From NCBI GenBank assembly GCA_903884105.1, contig CAISDJ010000030.1, forward strand, positions 1-62,683: a stretch of 62,683 nt of DNA, read 5' to 3'. The notes below the pieces were generated by a model. That model was not told where the DNA came from and made no database searches. It worked only from the letters and a program-made list of their open reading frames with translations. Of this stretch, positions 8,318 to 16,863 are shown piece after piece; position 1 is the stretch's first letter; every line of letters begins with the position of its first letter. The DNA comes from an uncultured Pseudomonadota bacterium (GTDB lineage: Bacteria; Pseudomonadota; Gammaproteobacteria; Steroidobacterales; Steroidobacteraceae). A program made the position numbers and the translations under genes.

Positions 8318-8416
8318 AAATGGCGACTCTGCTATCCGTGAGCATCACGTCATTTCATGGGCTCGATGGGACGGAAGGCTATGCGTCACCACATGACGAG
8401 AGGTTTACTCTTGTTC
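8318..8416 (-). promoter_or_regulatory. Probable second c-di-GMP-I (GEMM-like) riboswitch, diverged
   Basis: On the minus strand, the leader of the gene starting at 7923 shows GAGTAAACC (ending 8402), then GGTGACGCATAGCC (ending 8377, one change from the consensus ACGCAAAGCC). CCGT (8374-8371) pairs with ACGG (8339-8336), and ATAGCAGAGTCGCC (8335-8322) parallels the 3' strand of the first riboswitch. The first hairpin lacks a GNRA tetraloop and is poorly paired, so this copy is less certain. It sits in the gap between the HD-GYP gene and the Ig-repeat gene. About 395 leader bases (7924-8317) separate it from the start codon, and I see no gene there. Confidence 0.58.
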
Positions 8417-8562
8417 TGTGTGTCAGCGTTCCGGAGAATGCTGCATTGCCATGGGAATAGGTCTAGCGAACCGATCTGCGGACGTCAGATCCGGAATGCA
8501 TTGCAAGACTCACCCGTACTGAACGGGAGTGCTGCAAGGGGGACCGGAATCCGGTCTGTGGC

Positions 8563-10803
8563 TCAGGATGGCAAGAGGAATCCATGCTGGCGAAACAGGC
8601 CGGTGCAGGCAGTTACGACGCGCGAGTCGTAGAGGCGGCCTGCATTGCGCTCCAGTTCTTCCAGAGCTGCATCTATCCCGAGCGCCGGTCGTTCTGCGCG
8701 CCTGGAGCACATCGCTTCTACCACGTCGGCTACGCCAAGAATCCGCGCCTCGAAAAGAATGGCCTCTCCCTTGAGCCCATTGGGGTAGCCACTTCCGTCG
8801 AGGCGCTCATGATGCTGCTCGACGATATCGGCAACGGGTGAATTGAAATCGATCGAAGCCAGGAGGCTTTTGCCTGCCCGCGGGTGCATCCTTACCAGCG
8901 CCATCTCCAGCTCTGTCAAGGGATGGGGCTTGCCTAGAATCGCTGCGGGGACCAGGACGCTGCCGATATCGTGCAACAACGCGGCGTTTCGGAGCGAGTG
9001 CTGCTTCTGTCCGTCCAACCCGAGCTCACGACCGAGCGCTACGGCTAGCCCGGCGACCCGCGAAGCGCTCCCTGACGTATGTGGATCGTGGATCTCGATC
9101 ATGCGGCTCAGCATTGCGATCAGTGACTCCATGGCGATGTCGGCGCGTTGGAGTTGCCTCATCGTGATGAGATGCGAGCGCTTGGCCTTCACAATCTTCC
9201 ACAGCTCCTCGGCAAACTGAGCCAGTTCATCCTTGTCTTCCTCGGAGTAGTCGCTCGCGCGATTGGCGACGGCAAGCAGCCCCTTGGTCTCGCCCTGTTC
9301 ACGGAATGGGGCGACAACACAGCGTTGGATATCTGGAAGTCCCTCAATGGCAGCCCGGTTCTTCGTCATGTTGGCTACCAGCGGAAGGCCAGTCTTGACT
9401 ACTTCTGACCATACCCCGGTTCGCCCAAGGGGCCTGGGGCGCTCCTCTACACGTTCCGCTGATGACTGACCCGCCGTGAAGCGAACGGCAACCGCAAGGT
9501 CTTTCCCCGCGGGAGATACGTTAAGAACAGCCGAGAACGGGCTACCCAGAAAGGAGGCGGCCAGTTCGGCGGCACGTCTCATCAGCGCCACTTCATCAAG
9601 GTCATAAGAGAAATGTTGCAACTCAAGTCCGGCTGCAAGGCGTCGTTGACCAAGCTCTGCAGCCCGCGGCGATACTTCATGGATGTAGATGACGCGGAGC
9701 CCGCCCTGCCCCGGCGGCTCATTCTCGGTAACCTCCACGTCAATCATCTTTCCGGACTTGTGACGATGCCTGGACGCGTACCTTGCCTCCGGTTTGGATA
9801 TCGCCTGCCGGCTGTCGTTGGGTGTGGTGCCAATTTCAAGAGAAGCGAAGGTGCGATTCAGGAGATCCGATTTCGAATAGCCGGTTAACGTGCAGTACGC
9901 CGGGTTGGCATCAAGCACATGGCCATCGATGTCGATGAGCAGGAGCCCATCGGGTCCGGATTCGAGGATTGACCGCTGTAGCTTCAGTTCGCGTTCCAGG
10001 CTGGCGAGAGTCTCAGCATGCTCTGTCAGGTCGCACGCCGCGTTCAGTTCGGCTTTTTTTCCACGGAATTCAATACTACGGGTGTCGCGGAGCAGTGCCA
10101 GAGAATGGCCATCCTTGCGCCGCAAAGACTGAATTCCACGAGGCAGTGCGGATGACGAAACTGTCCCATCGAGGTCGTTCGAGACCAAGGCCAGAAACTC
10201 TTCTCGCGTGTAGCCCAACAAGTCCAGGGCCGACTCGTTGACCAACACATGTCGCTGTGATCCCTGGTCGGTCACCCATTGAGGGCAGGGACTCGCGTCG
10301 AACAGCTTACGGAAGCTGGCTTCGCTTTCGACAAGTTTCCGGCTCTGCGCCTGAAGTTCAATGACCTGCATGGACAATCGCACATTGGCTTCGTTCAGGA
10401 CCGGGAGTCGCTCGGTACCCGTTCCCATCGCCTTGCTCCTGGCGAGCAGCTCATCGATGGCGGACACAAGTGCGTCTGGTTCCGACGGGCGTGCGAGAAA
10501 TCGATCCGCATTCAGCTCTTCTGCAAAGCGCTCGTATTTCGGGTCGTCATGCCGGGTTGTAAAGAAGATGAAAGGGATGGACTGCAGCCGCTCGTCCTGC
10601 TTCCACTTCCGGCACAGGGCAAAGCCGTCCATTTTTGGCAACAGGATGTCCGACAGCACAAGGTCCGGAGGATCGCGCCGGGCAGCTTCCAGAGCCTCAA
10701 TGCCGTTGGCTGACCGGATGACCTTGTGTCCCCGTCCAGTCAGCAGTTCACTGAGCATGGTCGACTCGGATTCGCGCTCGTATGCGATGTGAATCGTGGC
10801 CAT
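8563..10803 (-). CDS. Response-regulator/PAS/GAF/HD-GYP protein, predicted c-di-GMP phosphodiesterase
   Basis: A 746-residue cytosolic signalling protein. It has a receiver (1-125, phospho-acceptor Asp52 in LSDILLPKMDG), two PAS domains (~160-270 and ~275-385), a GAF domain (~395-540) and an HD-GYP domain (~555-735). HD-GYP motifs: HD at 611-612, the MHPRAG histidine, HHERLDGSGYP with GYP at 672-674, and the late VAD aspartate. HD-GYP enzymes hydrolyse c-di-GMP. Two oddities: the receiver Lys is Arg (LARP), and HDIGK reads HDIGS (Ser615). Start: ATG 10803 with AGGAA close upstream. It lies just upstream of the two riboswitch-led Ig genes on the same strand. Confidence 0.9.
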   Translation of the reverse strand: MATIHIAYERESESTMLSELLTGRGHKVIRSANGIEALEAARRDPPDLVLSDILLPKMDGFALCRKWKQDERLQSIPFIFFTTRHDDPKYERFAEELNADRFLARPSEPDALVSAIDELLARSKAMGTGTERLPVLNEANVRLSMQVIELQAQSRKLVESEASFRKLFDASPCPQWVTDQGSQRHVLVNESALDLLGYTREEFLALVSNDLDGTVSSSALPRGIQSLRRKDGHSLALLRDTRSIEFRGKKAELNAACDLTEHAETLASLERELKLQRSILESGPDGLLLIDIDGHVLDANPAYCTLTGYSKSDLLNRTFASLEIGTTPNDSRQAISKPEARYASRHRHKSGKMIDVEVTENEPPGQGGLRVIYIHEVSPRAAELGQRRLAAGLELQHFSYDLDEVALMRRAAELAASFLGSPFSAVLNVSPAGKDLAVAVRFTAGQSSAERVEERPRPLGRTGVWSEVVKTGLPLVANMTKNRAAIEGLPDIQRCVVAPFREQGETKGLLAVANRASDYSEEDKDELAQFAEELWKIVKAKRSHLITMRQLQRADIAMESLIAMLSRMIEIHDPHTSGSASRVAGLAVALGRELGLDGQKQHSLRNAALLHDIGSVLVPAAILGKPHPLTELEMALVRMHPRAGKSLLASIDFNSPVADIVEQHHERLDGSGYPNGLKGEAILFEARILGVADVVEAMCSRRAERPALGIDAALEELERNAGRLYDSRVVTACTGLFRQHGFLLPS

Positions 10804-11110
10804 GCTTTCCTGCTTCTCCGCTTGTGCCCCTTGCGAGGCCCGAAATGTCCGTTCGTGTGGGCCAGGGAATGGCGCTCAGCCAGCCTCCCTTGTCTGCCAA
10901 TGACGCGTTGCCGCGTTGCCGTCGCACATTATTTTCTGGAAAATCGGTCAAGCTCTGGCGACAGCACCCCACTTTTGACGCGGAGTGACTTATTTTGGTA
11001 CTGGAAGTGGCGAAATGCATCCAAAACTGGACACAGGTCTCAGATCCGCACTCGATCCCAAGTAGCATGGCACGGGCTCGTGCAGCGGGGGATCAGGGAG
11101 AAGCGTCGCC
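10804..11110. other. Divergent intergenic region between the HD-GYP gene and the TonB-fusion gene
   Basis: 307 bases with no gene. The middle is relatively AT-rich (ATTATTTTCTGGAAAAT near 10929-10945). A TTGACG at 10975-10980 could be a plus-strand -35 box, but the matching -10 (GTACTG or TACTGG near 10998) is weak. No GEMM-like motif is present here. Confidence 0.4.
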
Positions 11111-13054
11111 ATGCCTCAGGGGGATACCATACGTCTGGAGGATGACTCATCCATGGAAGCAGACAACGTGACTCCATTTCCGGACGTAGCCGGTCGCTCC
11201 GACGCCGCTCGTACGTCCGTCCTCGTGTTCACTCGGGACGCCACGCTGATCGATACGGTGAGGAAGGCGTCCCCCCGCGATGCTACCGTCATTCAGACGT
11301 CCAATCTCGAACAGGTTTCGGACCAGCTGGCCTCTGTCCAACCAGACGTTCTGGTCCTTGATGCAGCCGGTGCGCCTGACGCCTCTGCAATCGCAACCCA
11401 GGTTGCACGCCAGTTTCCTGATCTGGTCCTCATCGTTGCGGGTCGGCGCGAGGAAAGCGCCGGGCTGATGAAGCTCACCGCAGCAGGGCACATCTATCGC
11501 TTCTTGCTGGTTCCCTTGGCCCTTGGCCAGACACGACTGACGCTTGAAGCCGCACTACGTCGCCGCGTCGAACGCAGCATGGAAAATTTTCGCCCCTCAG
11601 AAGCGCCCGCGGCGAGCCCACCCAGGAGCCCGCTGCCCAGGTTCGCCCTTCCGGCAGGAATTGCCGTGTTGGTCATTGCCGCGATTACTGGTTGGTTCCT
11701 GAGTCGCCCGGAGACTGAAGGCAGTGCGACCACCGCTCCTGCAGAGCTGGCGAATGGCCAGGCGGCTGCTGCCCCGGTATCAGGGCCTGTCCAGGCCGAA
11801 TTATCGCTGGCCGCCCAGGCAATGGAGCGCCAGCAATACGTCGAGCCGACCGGGAACAATGCCCTTGAACACTTCAGGGCAGCACTCAGCCTGGAACCTC
11901 GCAACGCACAGGCTCGCGCCGGGATCAGCGCGGTAGCGGACCGCATTGTCGAACGCGCTGAGGCGGCCCTGCTTGCCGAACGCACGGACCAGGCCGTCGC
12001 GGCACTTGAACTGGCCCGTAACATTCAAGCCGATCACCCGCGTCTTGCCTTCCTTGACGCCCAACTGCAGCGTGAACGGGAACGGCTGCAACTGACGCAA
12101 GCCCGTGACGTTAGCGCGAGACTCAGGACCGTTCTGCAGCAGGTCAATCAGCGTATGGAGTCCGGGCGACTGTTGTCGCCTTCGGGCCAAAGCGCACGAG
12201 ACGCCCTGTTTGAAGCGAAACGCATCGATCCCACCGATCCGGCTGTCACCCAGGGAATCCGCGATCTGACTTCTCGCCTCATAGCAGACGGCGACAGAGC
12301 CCTGGCTGGAGGTCAGCGCGACCAGGCCACGGTTCTGGCAGCAGCAGCCCGCGACCTAAGCCCGACCGATGCGAGAATTTCCGCACTGGAGAAGTCGCTT
12401 GCGGAACAATCCGCCGCCAGGACAGCTCCGCCATCTGCGACCCCTGCCGCGGCTTCCAATGCCACGACGCTTGGCCGCGCCAGGCTCGCCGAGGGCCGTT
12501 TGCTGGATCCCGCTGGTGACAGCGCGAAGGACCACCTTTTGACAGCGCGCGGTGCAAATCCAAATGACGCCGAGGCACAGCGGCTGCTTGTCGAACTGAA
12601 GGATCGCTTGATTGCGGCCGGTCGGCAATCGCTCAGCCAGCAGGACTTCGATGGTGCGAGCAGGGCACTGGCGGCAGCCGTCGAAATCGGCGTGCGGGGC
12701 AGCGAAGAGTCGCTTGCTGCCGCTCGGAGTGATCTTGAAAAGCAGCAGGCTGACGCTGAATTCAGAAAGAACGTGATCTCGGCAGGTTCATTGCAACGCA
12801 CGCGGACTGTAGCTGCCGTCTACCCTGACGGACCTCGTCGCCGTGGTGTGACGGGGTGGGTCGACCTCCAATTCACGGTCACAGTCACTGGTGCCGTAGA
12901 GGACATCACTATAGTGGGAGCGGAGCCAGCCGAAGTGTTCGACGCAGCTGCGATGACTGCCGTCAAGAGCTGGAAGTTCGCACCGATTGTCAGATCCGGT
13001 GGGGCGGTACCACAGCGGGCAGCTACTCGCCTGCGTTTTGACATCTCGAATTGA
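11111..13054 (+). CDS. Pseudo-receiver / transmembrane / repeat / TonB C-terminal domain fusion
   Basis: A 647-residue protein. Residues ~35-150 look like a receiver: PDVLVLD carries an Asp at position 84, but the Lys-Pro element reads LVP and the conserved Thr/Ser is missing, so phosphorylation is doubtful. One membrane helix (~179-198) places the rest in the periplasm. Residues ~225-530 are helical TPR-like repeats (for example ALEHFRAALSLEPRNAQA). The last ~90 residues match a TonB C-terminal domain (GWVDLQFTVTVTGAVEDI, then AAMTAVKSWKFAP). TonB domains contact outer-membrane partners. Start: ATG 11111 with GGGAGAAG upstream. It diverges from the HD-GYP gene. I know of no named family with this layout. 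Confidence 0.8.
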   Translation: MPQGDTIRLEDDSSMEADNVTPFPDVAGRSDAARTSVLVFTRDATLIDTVRKASPRDATVIQTSNLEQVSDQLASVQPDVLVLDAAGAPDASAIATQVARQFPDLVLIVAGRREESAGLMKLTAAGHIYRFLLVPLALGQTRLTLEAALRRRVERSMENFRPSEAPAASPPRSPLPRFALPAGIAVLVIAAITGWFLSRPETEGSATTAPAELANGQAAAAPVSGPVQAELSLAAQAMERQQYVEPTGNNALEHFRAALSLEPRNAQARAGISAVADRIVERAEAALLAERTDQAVAALELARNIQADHPRLAFLDAQLQRERERLQLTQARDVSARLRTVLQQVNQRMESGRLLSPSGQSARDALFEAKRIDPTDPAVTQGIRDLTSRLIADGDRALAGGQRDQATVLAAAARDLSPTDARISALEKSLAEQSAARTAPPSATPAAASNATTLGRARLAEGRLLDPAGDSAKDHLLTARGANPNDAEAQRLLVELKDRLIAAGRQSLSQQDFDGASRALAAAVEIGVRGSEESLAAARSDLEKQQADAEFRKNVISAGSLQRTRTVAAVYPDGPRRRGVTGWVDLQFTVTVTGAVEDITIVGAEPAEVFDAAAMTAVKSWKFAPIVRSGGAVPQRAATRLRFDISN

Positions 13055-13085
13055 GTGGGCGGCGCCGGAGCCAGGCTACAAGACC

Positions 13086-14621
13086 CTATAGCCAACGGTG
13101 GATAGGCGCTCTCTGGTAGATCCATGAGAGCAGCTTCCTGACCCAGCCGGACTCCGGTTCATCCGCCAGGGCTTCGCTGTCCGCAGTCGACGCATACCAG
13201 TGGATTGCTCCGCCTTGACCAACAGGTTCAAGTCTTACATGGAAGCTGGCGGTTCCTGCAAGCGCCTGCTCGATCACCGATCCAACCTCTTTTGCCAAAC
13301 CCTCACTCTCGACGATCAACCCGATCTCGGTATTGATATAGAGAGACCGCGGATCGAAATTCAGAGTTCCGATAAACACGGTCTTGCGGTCCAGGACGGC
13401 AGCCTTGGAATGCAGACTCGCCTGGGAGCCGGCCTGCGTACCTGAAATCGTGGACGCAAGCCGTGCCACTCGGCTGCGCACCTCGAACAGATTGATTCCC
13501 AACTCGAGCAGGCGTCGACGGTGGACTGCATAGCCCGCGTGGGCTGCAATTACGTCGTTCGATGCCAGCGAGTTCGTCAGCAGCGTGACCTTCACGCCCC
13601 GATCTCGAAGTGCTTTCAGTGCCTCAATAGTGCGTTCATCCGGAATGAAATACGCGGATTCAATCAGCAACTCCCGCTGCACCTTGTCAGCCAGCGATCG
13701 CACTGCGCCTGCCATGGCGACGGACATCGTTCCGGCCGCCTTTTCCGGTAGATCATAGATCGCTGTTGCGTGTCCGCAGTGGACACGCTGGAGTAGCTTC
13801 CCAAGCTCTCCAAGCAATTGCTCGGGGGCCAACTCCGCATAGCCGGCAAGGGAGGCGCGCGCCAATCGCAGTCGCCGCAGTCGTCGAGTCCAGCGCCGTA
13901 CAGCACGCTTCGTCGGACGGACGGGCGCGATCGTTCGTACCGGAACGGAGTAAGCGCAATTCCAGAACGTCTCGAAGCTCTCGCTGATCTCGCCAACCAC
14001 TGGCCCCAGTGCGAGCAGATCCATATCGCGGAAATTGGCCAGCGGACTGGCTGCAAAATACTCGTCACCGATGTTGCGTCCGCCCACGATGGCCATGGAC
14101 CGATCGGCAATGAACGCCTTGTTATGCATCCTGTGATTGAGGCGACCCCCTTCGCGGATGACTTCAACAAGCCGCTTCAGGCTTGGCCAAGCGCGTACCC
14201 GGAACGGATTGAAGATCCGGATGGAAATGTTGCGATGCCGATCGAGCGCCGCCCAGCCAGTTTCCCGGCCCGCCAGGTGAATGTCGTCAATGAGCATCCG
14301 TACGCTTACGCCTCGATCGGCTGCATCAAGAAGCCCTCGCGCCAGCAGCCTGCCGGTCTCGTCGTCGTGCCAAAGGTAGTACTGAACGTCCAGGGTTTGG
14401 CTGGCGTGCCTTGCGAGAGCCAGGCGCGCAATCAAGGCCATGCGGCCCTCTTGAATCAGTACGCAGCCAGACTCACCGGAAGCTGCGATGGACGACGCTG
14501 CCATCCGCTGCAGAAGACTCCACGGTTTGGCGGTGCCTGCCAGAGACGTCTCGGACATAAAAGTGATTTCGGGCTCCACGGAATCAAAGTCTAGTCGAAC
14601 CACTGCTGTTACCGCACGCAA
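13086..14621 (-). CDS. Phospholipase D-family protein, cardiolipin synthase-like
   Basis: A 511-residue protein with two PLD (HKD) motifs: MHNKAFIADRSMAIVGGRN in the first half and LHSKAAVLDRKTVFIGTLN in the second, each giving the His-Lys-Asp catalytic set. The arrangement resembles ClsC/YmdC-type enzymes that make cardiolipin by phosphatidyl transfer; substrate identity cannot be told from sequence. No clear membrane anchor is seen. Start: TTG 14621 has AGGAG seven bases upstream, while the first ATG (14558) has no site. It diverges from the MATE gene. Confidence 0.83.
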   Translation of the reverse strand: MRAVTAVVRLDFDSVEPEITFMSETSLAGTAKPWSLLQRMAASSIAASGESGCVLIQEGRMALIARLALARHASQTLDVQYYLWHDDETGRLLARGLLDAADRGVSVRMLIDDIHLAGRETGWAALDRHRNISIRIFNPFRVRAWPSLKRLVEVIREGGRLNHRMHNKAFIADRSMAIVGGRNIGDEYFAASPLANFRDMDLLALGPVVGEISESFETFWNCAYSVPVRTIAPVRPTKRAVRRWTRRLRRLRLARASLAGYAELAPEQLLGELGKLLQRVHCGHATAIYDLPEKAAGTMSVAMAGAVRSLADKVQRELLIESAYFIPDERTIEALKALRDRGVKVTLLTNSLASNDVIAAHAGYAVHRRRLLELGINLFEVRSRVARLASTISGTQAGSQASLHSKAAVLDRKTVFIGTLNFDPRSLYINTEIGLIVESEGLAKEVGSVIEQALAGTASFHVRLEPVGQGGAIHWYASTADSEALADEPESGWVRKLLSWIYQRAPIHRWL

Positions 14622-14730
14622 TCGCTGGCTCCTGCACCCCGGTTGGCGTTACCCTGCGCGGCCTTGGCGTGGAAGTCCGACGTTCCGGCCAGCCTGAAGG
14701 GAACGCTCTGTGGCAGCCGGAGGAAGAGAG

Positions 14731-16146
14731 ATGCAGGCGTTGCCGCAGCTGCCGGGGATGAGGACCGACTCCCTCGGACGCACTCGCGTTGACTGGATTC
14801 TGGTGCTCGCGCTGGCAGGTCCTTTCGTGGCCAATAGCGCCGTGCAGGCCGTGCTCAACCTCACGGATACCTGGTTCATTGGTCGCATTTCGACCCAGGC
14901 GCTGGCTGCCATAGCGTCCATTCACTGGATCGTCCTTGTCTGCATCATGCTGCTGGGAGGCGTCGGACTCGCGGTGCAGACGATCGTGGCCCAGGCCTAC
15001 GGCGGACGACGCAGACTCCGTGCGGCGCAAGCAACATGGACTGCTCTGTGGGCCGCTGTCATGACAGCTCCGTTCTTCGTGGCCATTGCCTACGCTGGCA
15101 CGCCCCTGCTGTCACTATTCGAACTCGAACCAGGGATCAGCATCCTGGCCATTGAGTATTGGATTCCGCGGTTGGCAGGCGCCTCCCTCGGAGTCGCTCT
15201 GTGGGCAGTCCTTGGATTCTTCAACGGCATCGCTCGCCCGCAGGTCACCCTCTTCGTGAACCTCGGCGTTGCCGTGCTGAACGCCGTACTCAATCAGCTG
15301 TTCATCGTCGAGCTGCAGATGGGCATTGCCGGATCGGCCTGGGCAACAACGGTAGCTTTGGGGTGTGGCGTAGTGACTGCACTCTGTGTTTTCCTGGGTC
15401 CCCGTATCCGGCGCGAATTCAGGTCGCACCTCACGTGGCACCTGCATCCAGGGCGACTGCTGACGCAGCTTAAGCTCGGCTTTCCGATGGGAGTGCTGAT
15501 TGCGGCGGATCTGGCTGGCTTCGCGCTCTTTCAGTTGATGGAGGTTCGCTTGAGTCCGGCGGAAGGTGCGGCAACCCAGATTGCGATGATGCTGACATCG
15601 ATCGCCTACATGCCGGCCGTAGGAATCGCGATGACCGGCACTACACTTGTGGGGCAGGCGATCGGCGCCGATGACAAGGACTGGGCGCGTCGGATCGGCA
15701 ACTCGATTATCGGCCTCTGTACGGGCTACATGGCTTTCGTGGGCTTGCTGATTGCCGCATGCGGGCCCTGGCTGGTTCCTTCTTTTGTTGCTCCTGATGA
15801 TCCGTTTGCAAGCGAGGTTGTGCGTACCGGAACCTCCATTCTGTGGATTGCTGCGGCATACCAGCTCTTTGACGGCCTGAACTTCGGATCGAGCTTCTGC
15901 CTGCGTGGCGCGGGTGATGCCGTCGTACCGGCAGCCATGGTCCTGGCTCTGTCCTGGCTGATCTTTGTTCCTCTGGCGCACATGCTGACATTCTCACCCG
16001 GTCAAGGATGGGTGGACTGGCTGCCGCAATTCGGCTTGGGCGCCGTTGGCGGCTGGATCGCAGCAGTGCTTTACATCACCGCGCTGGGCCTGGCCATGTA
16101 CTTTCGCTGGCGTTCCGGTGCTTGGCGGATGATCACGGTGCAGTAG
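14731..16146 (+). CDS. MATE family multidrug/toxin exporter
   Basis: A 471-residue, very hydrophobic protein with about 12 membrane segments in two homologous halves, as in MatE transporters, which exchange H+ or Na+ for organic cations. Recognisable family stretches include LTDTWFIGR in the first helix, GVGLAVQTIVAQAYG, and GTTLVGQAIGA in the second half. Start: ATG 14731 with GGAGG seven bases upstream, preferred over the GTG at 14710. Its last 14 bases overlap the convergent rluF gene. Confidence 0.88.
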   Translation: MQALPQLPGMRTDSLGRTRVDWILVLALAGPFVANSAVQAVLNLTDTWFIGRISTQALAAIASIHWIVLVCIMLLGGVGLAVQTIVAQAYGGRRRLRAAQATWTALWAAVMTAPFFVAIAYAGTPLLSLFELEPGISILAIEYWIPRLAGASLGVALWAVLGFFNGIARPQVTLFVNLGVAVLNAVLNQLFIVELQMGIAGSAWATTVALGCGVVTALCVFLGPRIRREFRSHLTWHLHPGRLLTQLKLGFPMGVLIAADLAGFALFQLMEVRLSPAEGAATQIAMMLTSIAYMPAVGIAMTGTTLVGQAIGADDKDWARRIGNSIIGLCTGYMAFVGLLIAACGPWLVPSFVAPDDPFASEVVRTGTSILWIAAAYQLFDGLNFGSSFCLRGAGDAVVPAAMVLALSWLIFVPLAHMLTFSPGQGWVDWLPQFGLGAVGGWIAAVLYITALGLAMYFRWRSGAWRMITVQ

Positions 16147-16843
16147 CATCCGGTTCTTCGATCTGCGGCAACAGCCCCGCGAGCTCCTCAGACGACAGAT
16201 ATCGCCAACGACCGAGCACGAGGTCGCCCAGCTTGATGTTCATGATCCGCACCCGTTGGAGGCGGCGAACCGTGTAACCCAGCGCCGAACACATCCTGCG
16301 GATCTGGCGGTTCATGCCTTGTGTGAGGACAATGCGAAAGACGTTCTTGGACACCTGGTGGACACGGCAGGGCTCAGTCAGTCGCCCGAGAACCCGGACA
16401 CCGCTCGACATGCTGGCCAGGAAAACGTCGGTGATTGGACGGTCGACGGTGACGATGTACTCCTTCTCATGTTCGTTCTCCGCGCGCAGGATGGAGTTGA
16501 CGATTTCGCCATCGTTCGTCAGCAGGATCAGGCCATCGGAGTCCTTGTCCAGTCTTCCAATGGGAAAGATCCGCTCGGGATAACCGAGGAAGTCGATGAT
16601 ATTGCCGCCAATCGAGCGATTCGTCGTGCATTCGACTCCGACGGGTTTGTTCAGGACGAGGTAGACCGCCGTTCGGCGCGTCCCGACGGGCTTGCCATCC
16701 ACTCTCACGTCGTCGGTGTCACTCACCTGGGTGCCAAGCGCGGCCGGCAGGCCATTGATCGTGACCCTCCCGCCCTCGATCCACTGATCGGCCTGGCGCC
16801 GCGAGCAAACGCCGCGCTCGCTGATGTATTTGTTGAGTCGCAT
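16133..16843 (-). CDS. rluF: 23S rRNA pseudouridine synthase, RluF-type
   Basis: A 236-residue protein. An N-terminal S4 RNA-binding domain (RLNKYISERGVCSRRQADQWI) is followed by an RsuA/RluB/RluE/RluF catalytic domain with the aspartate motif GRLDKDSDGLILLTNDG. INSILRAENEHEKEY-like spacing and QGMNRQIRRMCSALGY fit RluF, which modifies U2604 of 23S rRNA. It starts 20 bases after malQ on the same strand and may be the last gene of the glucan operon. Confidence 0.87.
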   Translation of the reverse strand: MRLNKYISERGVCSRRQADQWIEGGRVTINGLPAALGTQVSDTDDVRVDGKPVGTRRTAVYLVLNKPVGVECTTNRSIGGNIIDFLGYPERIFPIGRLDKDSDGLILLTNDGEIVNSILRAENEHEKEYIVTVDRPITDVFLASMSSGVRVLGRLTEPCRVHQVSKNVFRIVLTQGMNRQIRRMCSALGYTVRRLQRVRIMNIKLGDLVLGRWRYLSSEELAGLLPQIEEPDATAP

Positions 16844-16863
16844 TCGGGCTGGGCCTTCGTTGA

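Noticed and set aside
10611-10640. A GCAAAGCC match inside the HD-GYP gene
   Set aside because: It is within coding sequence and lacks the other GEMM elements.
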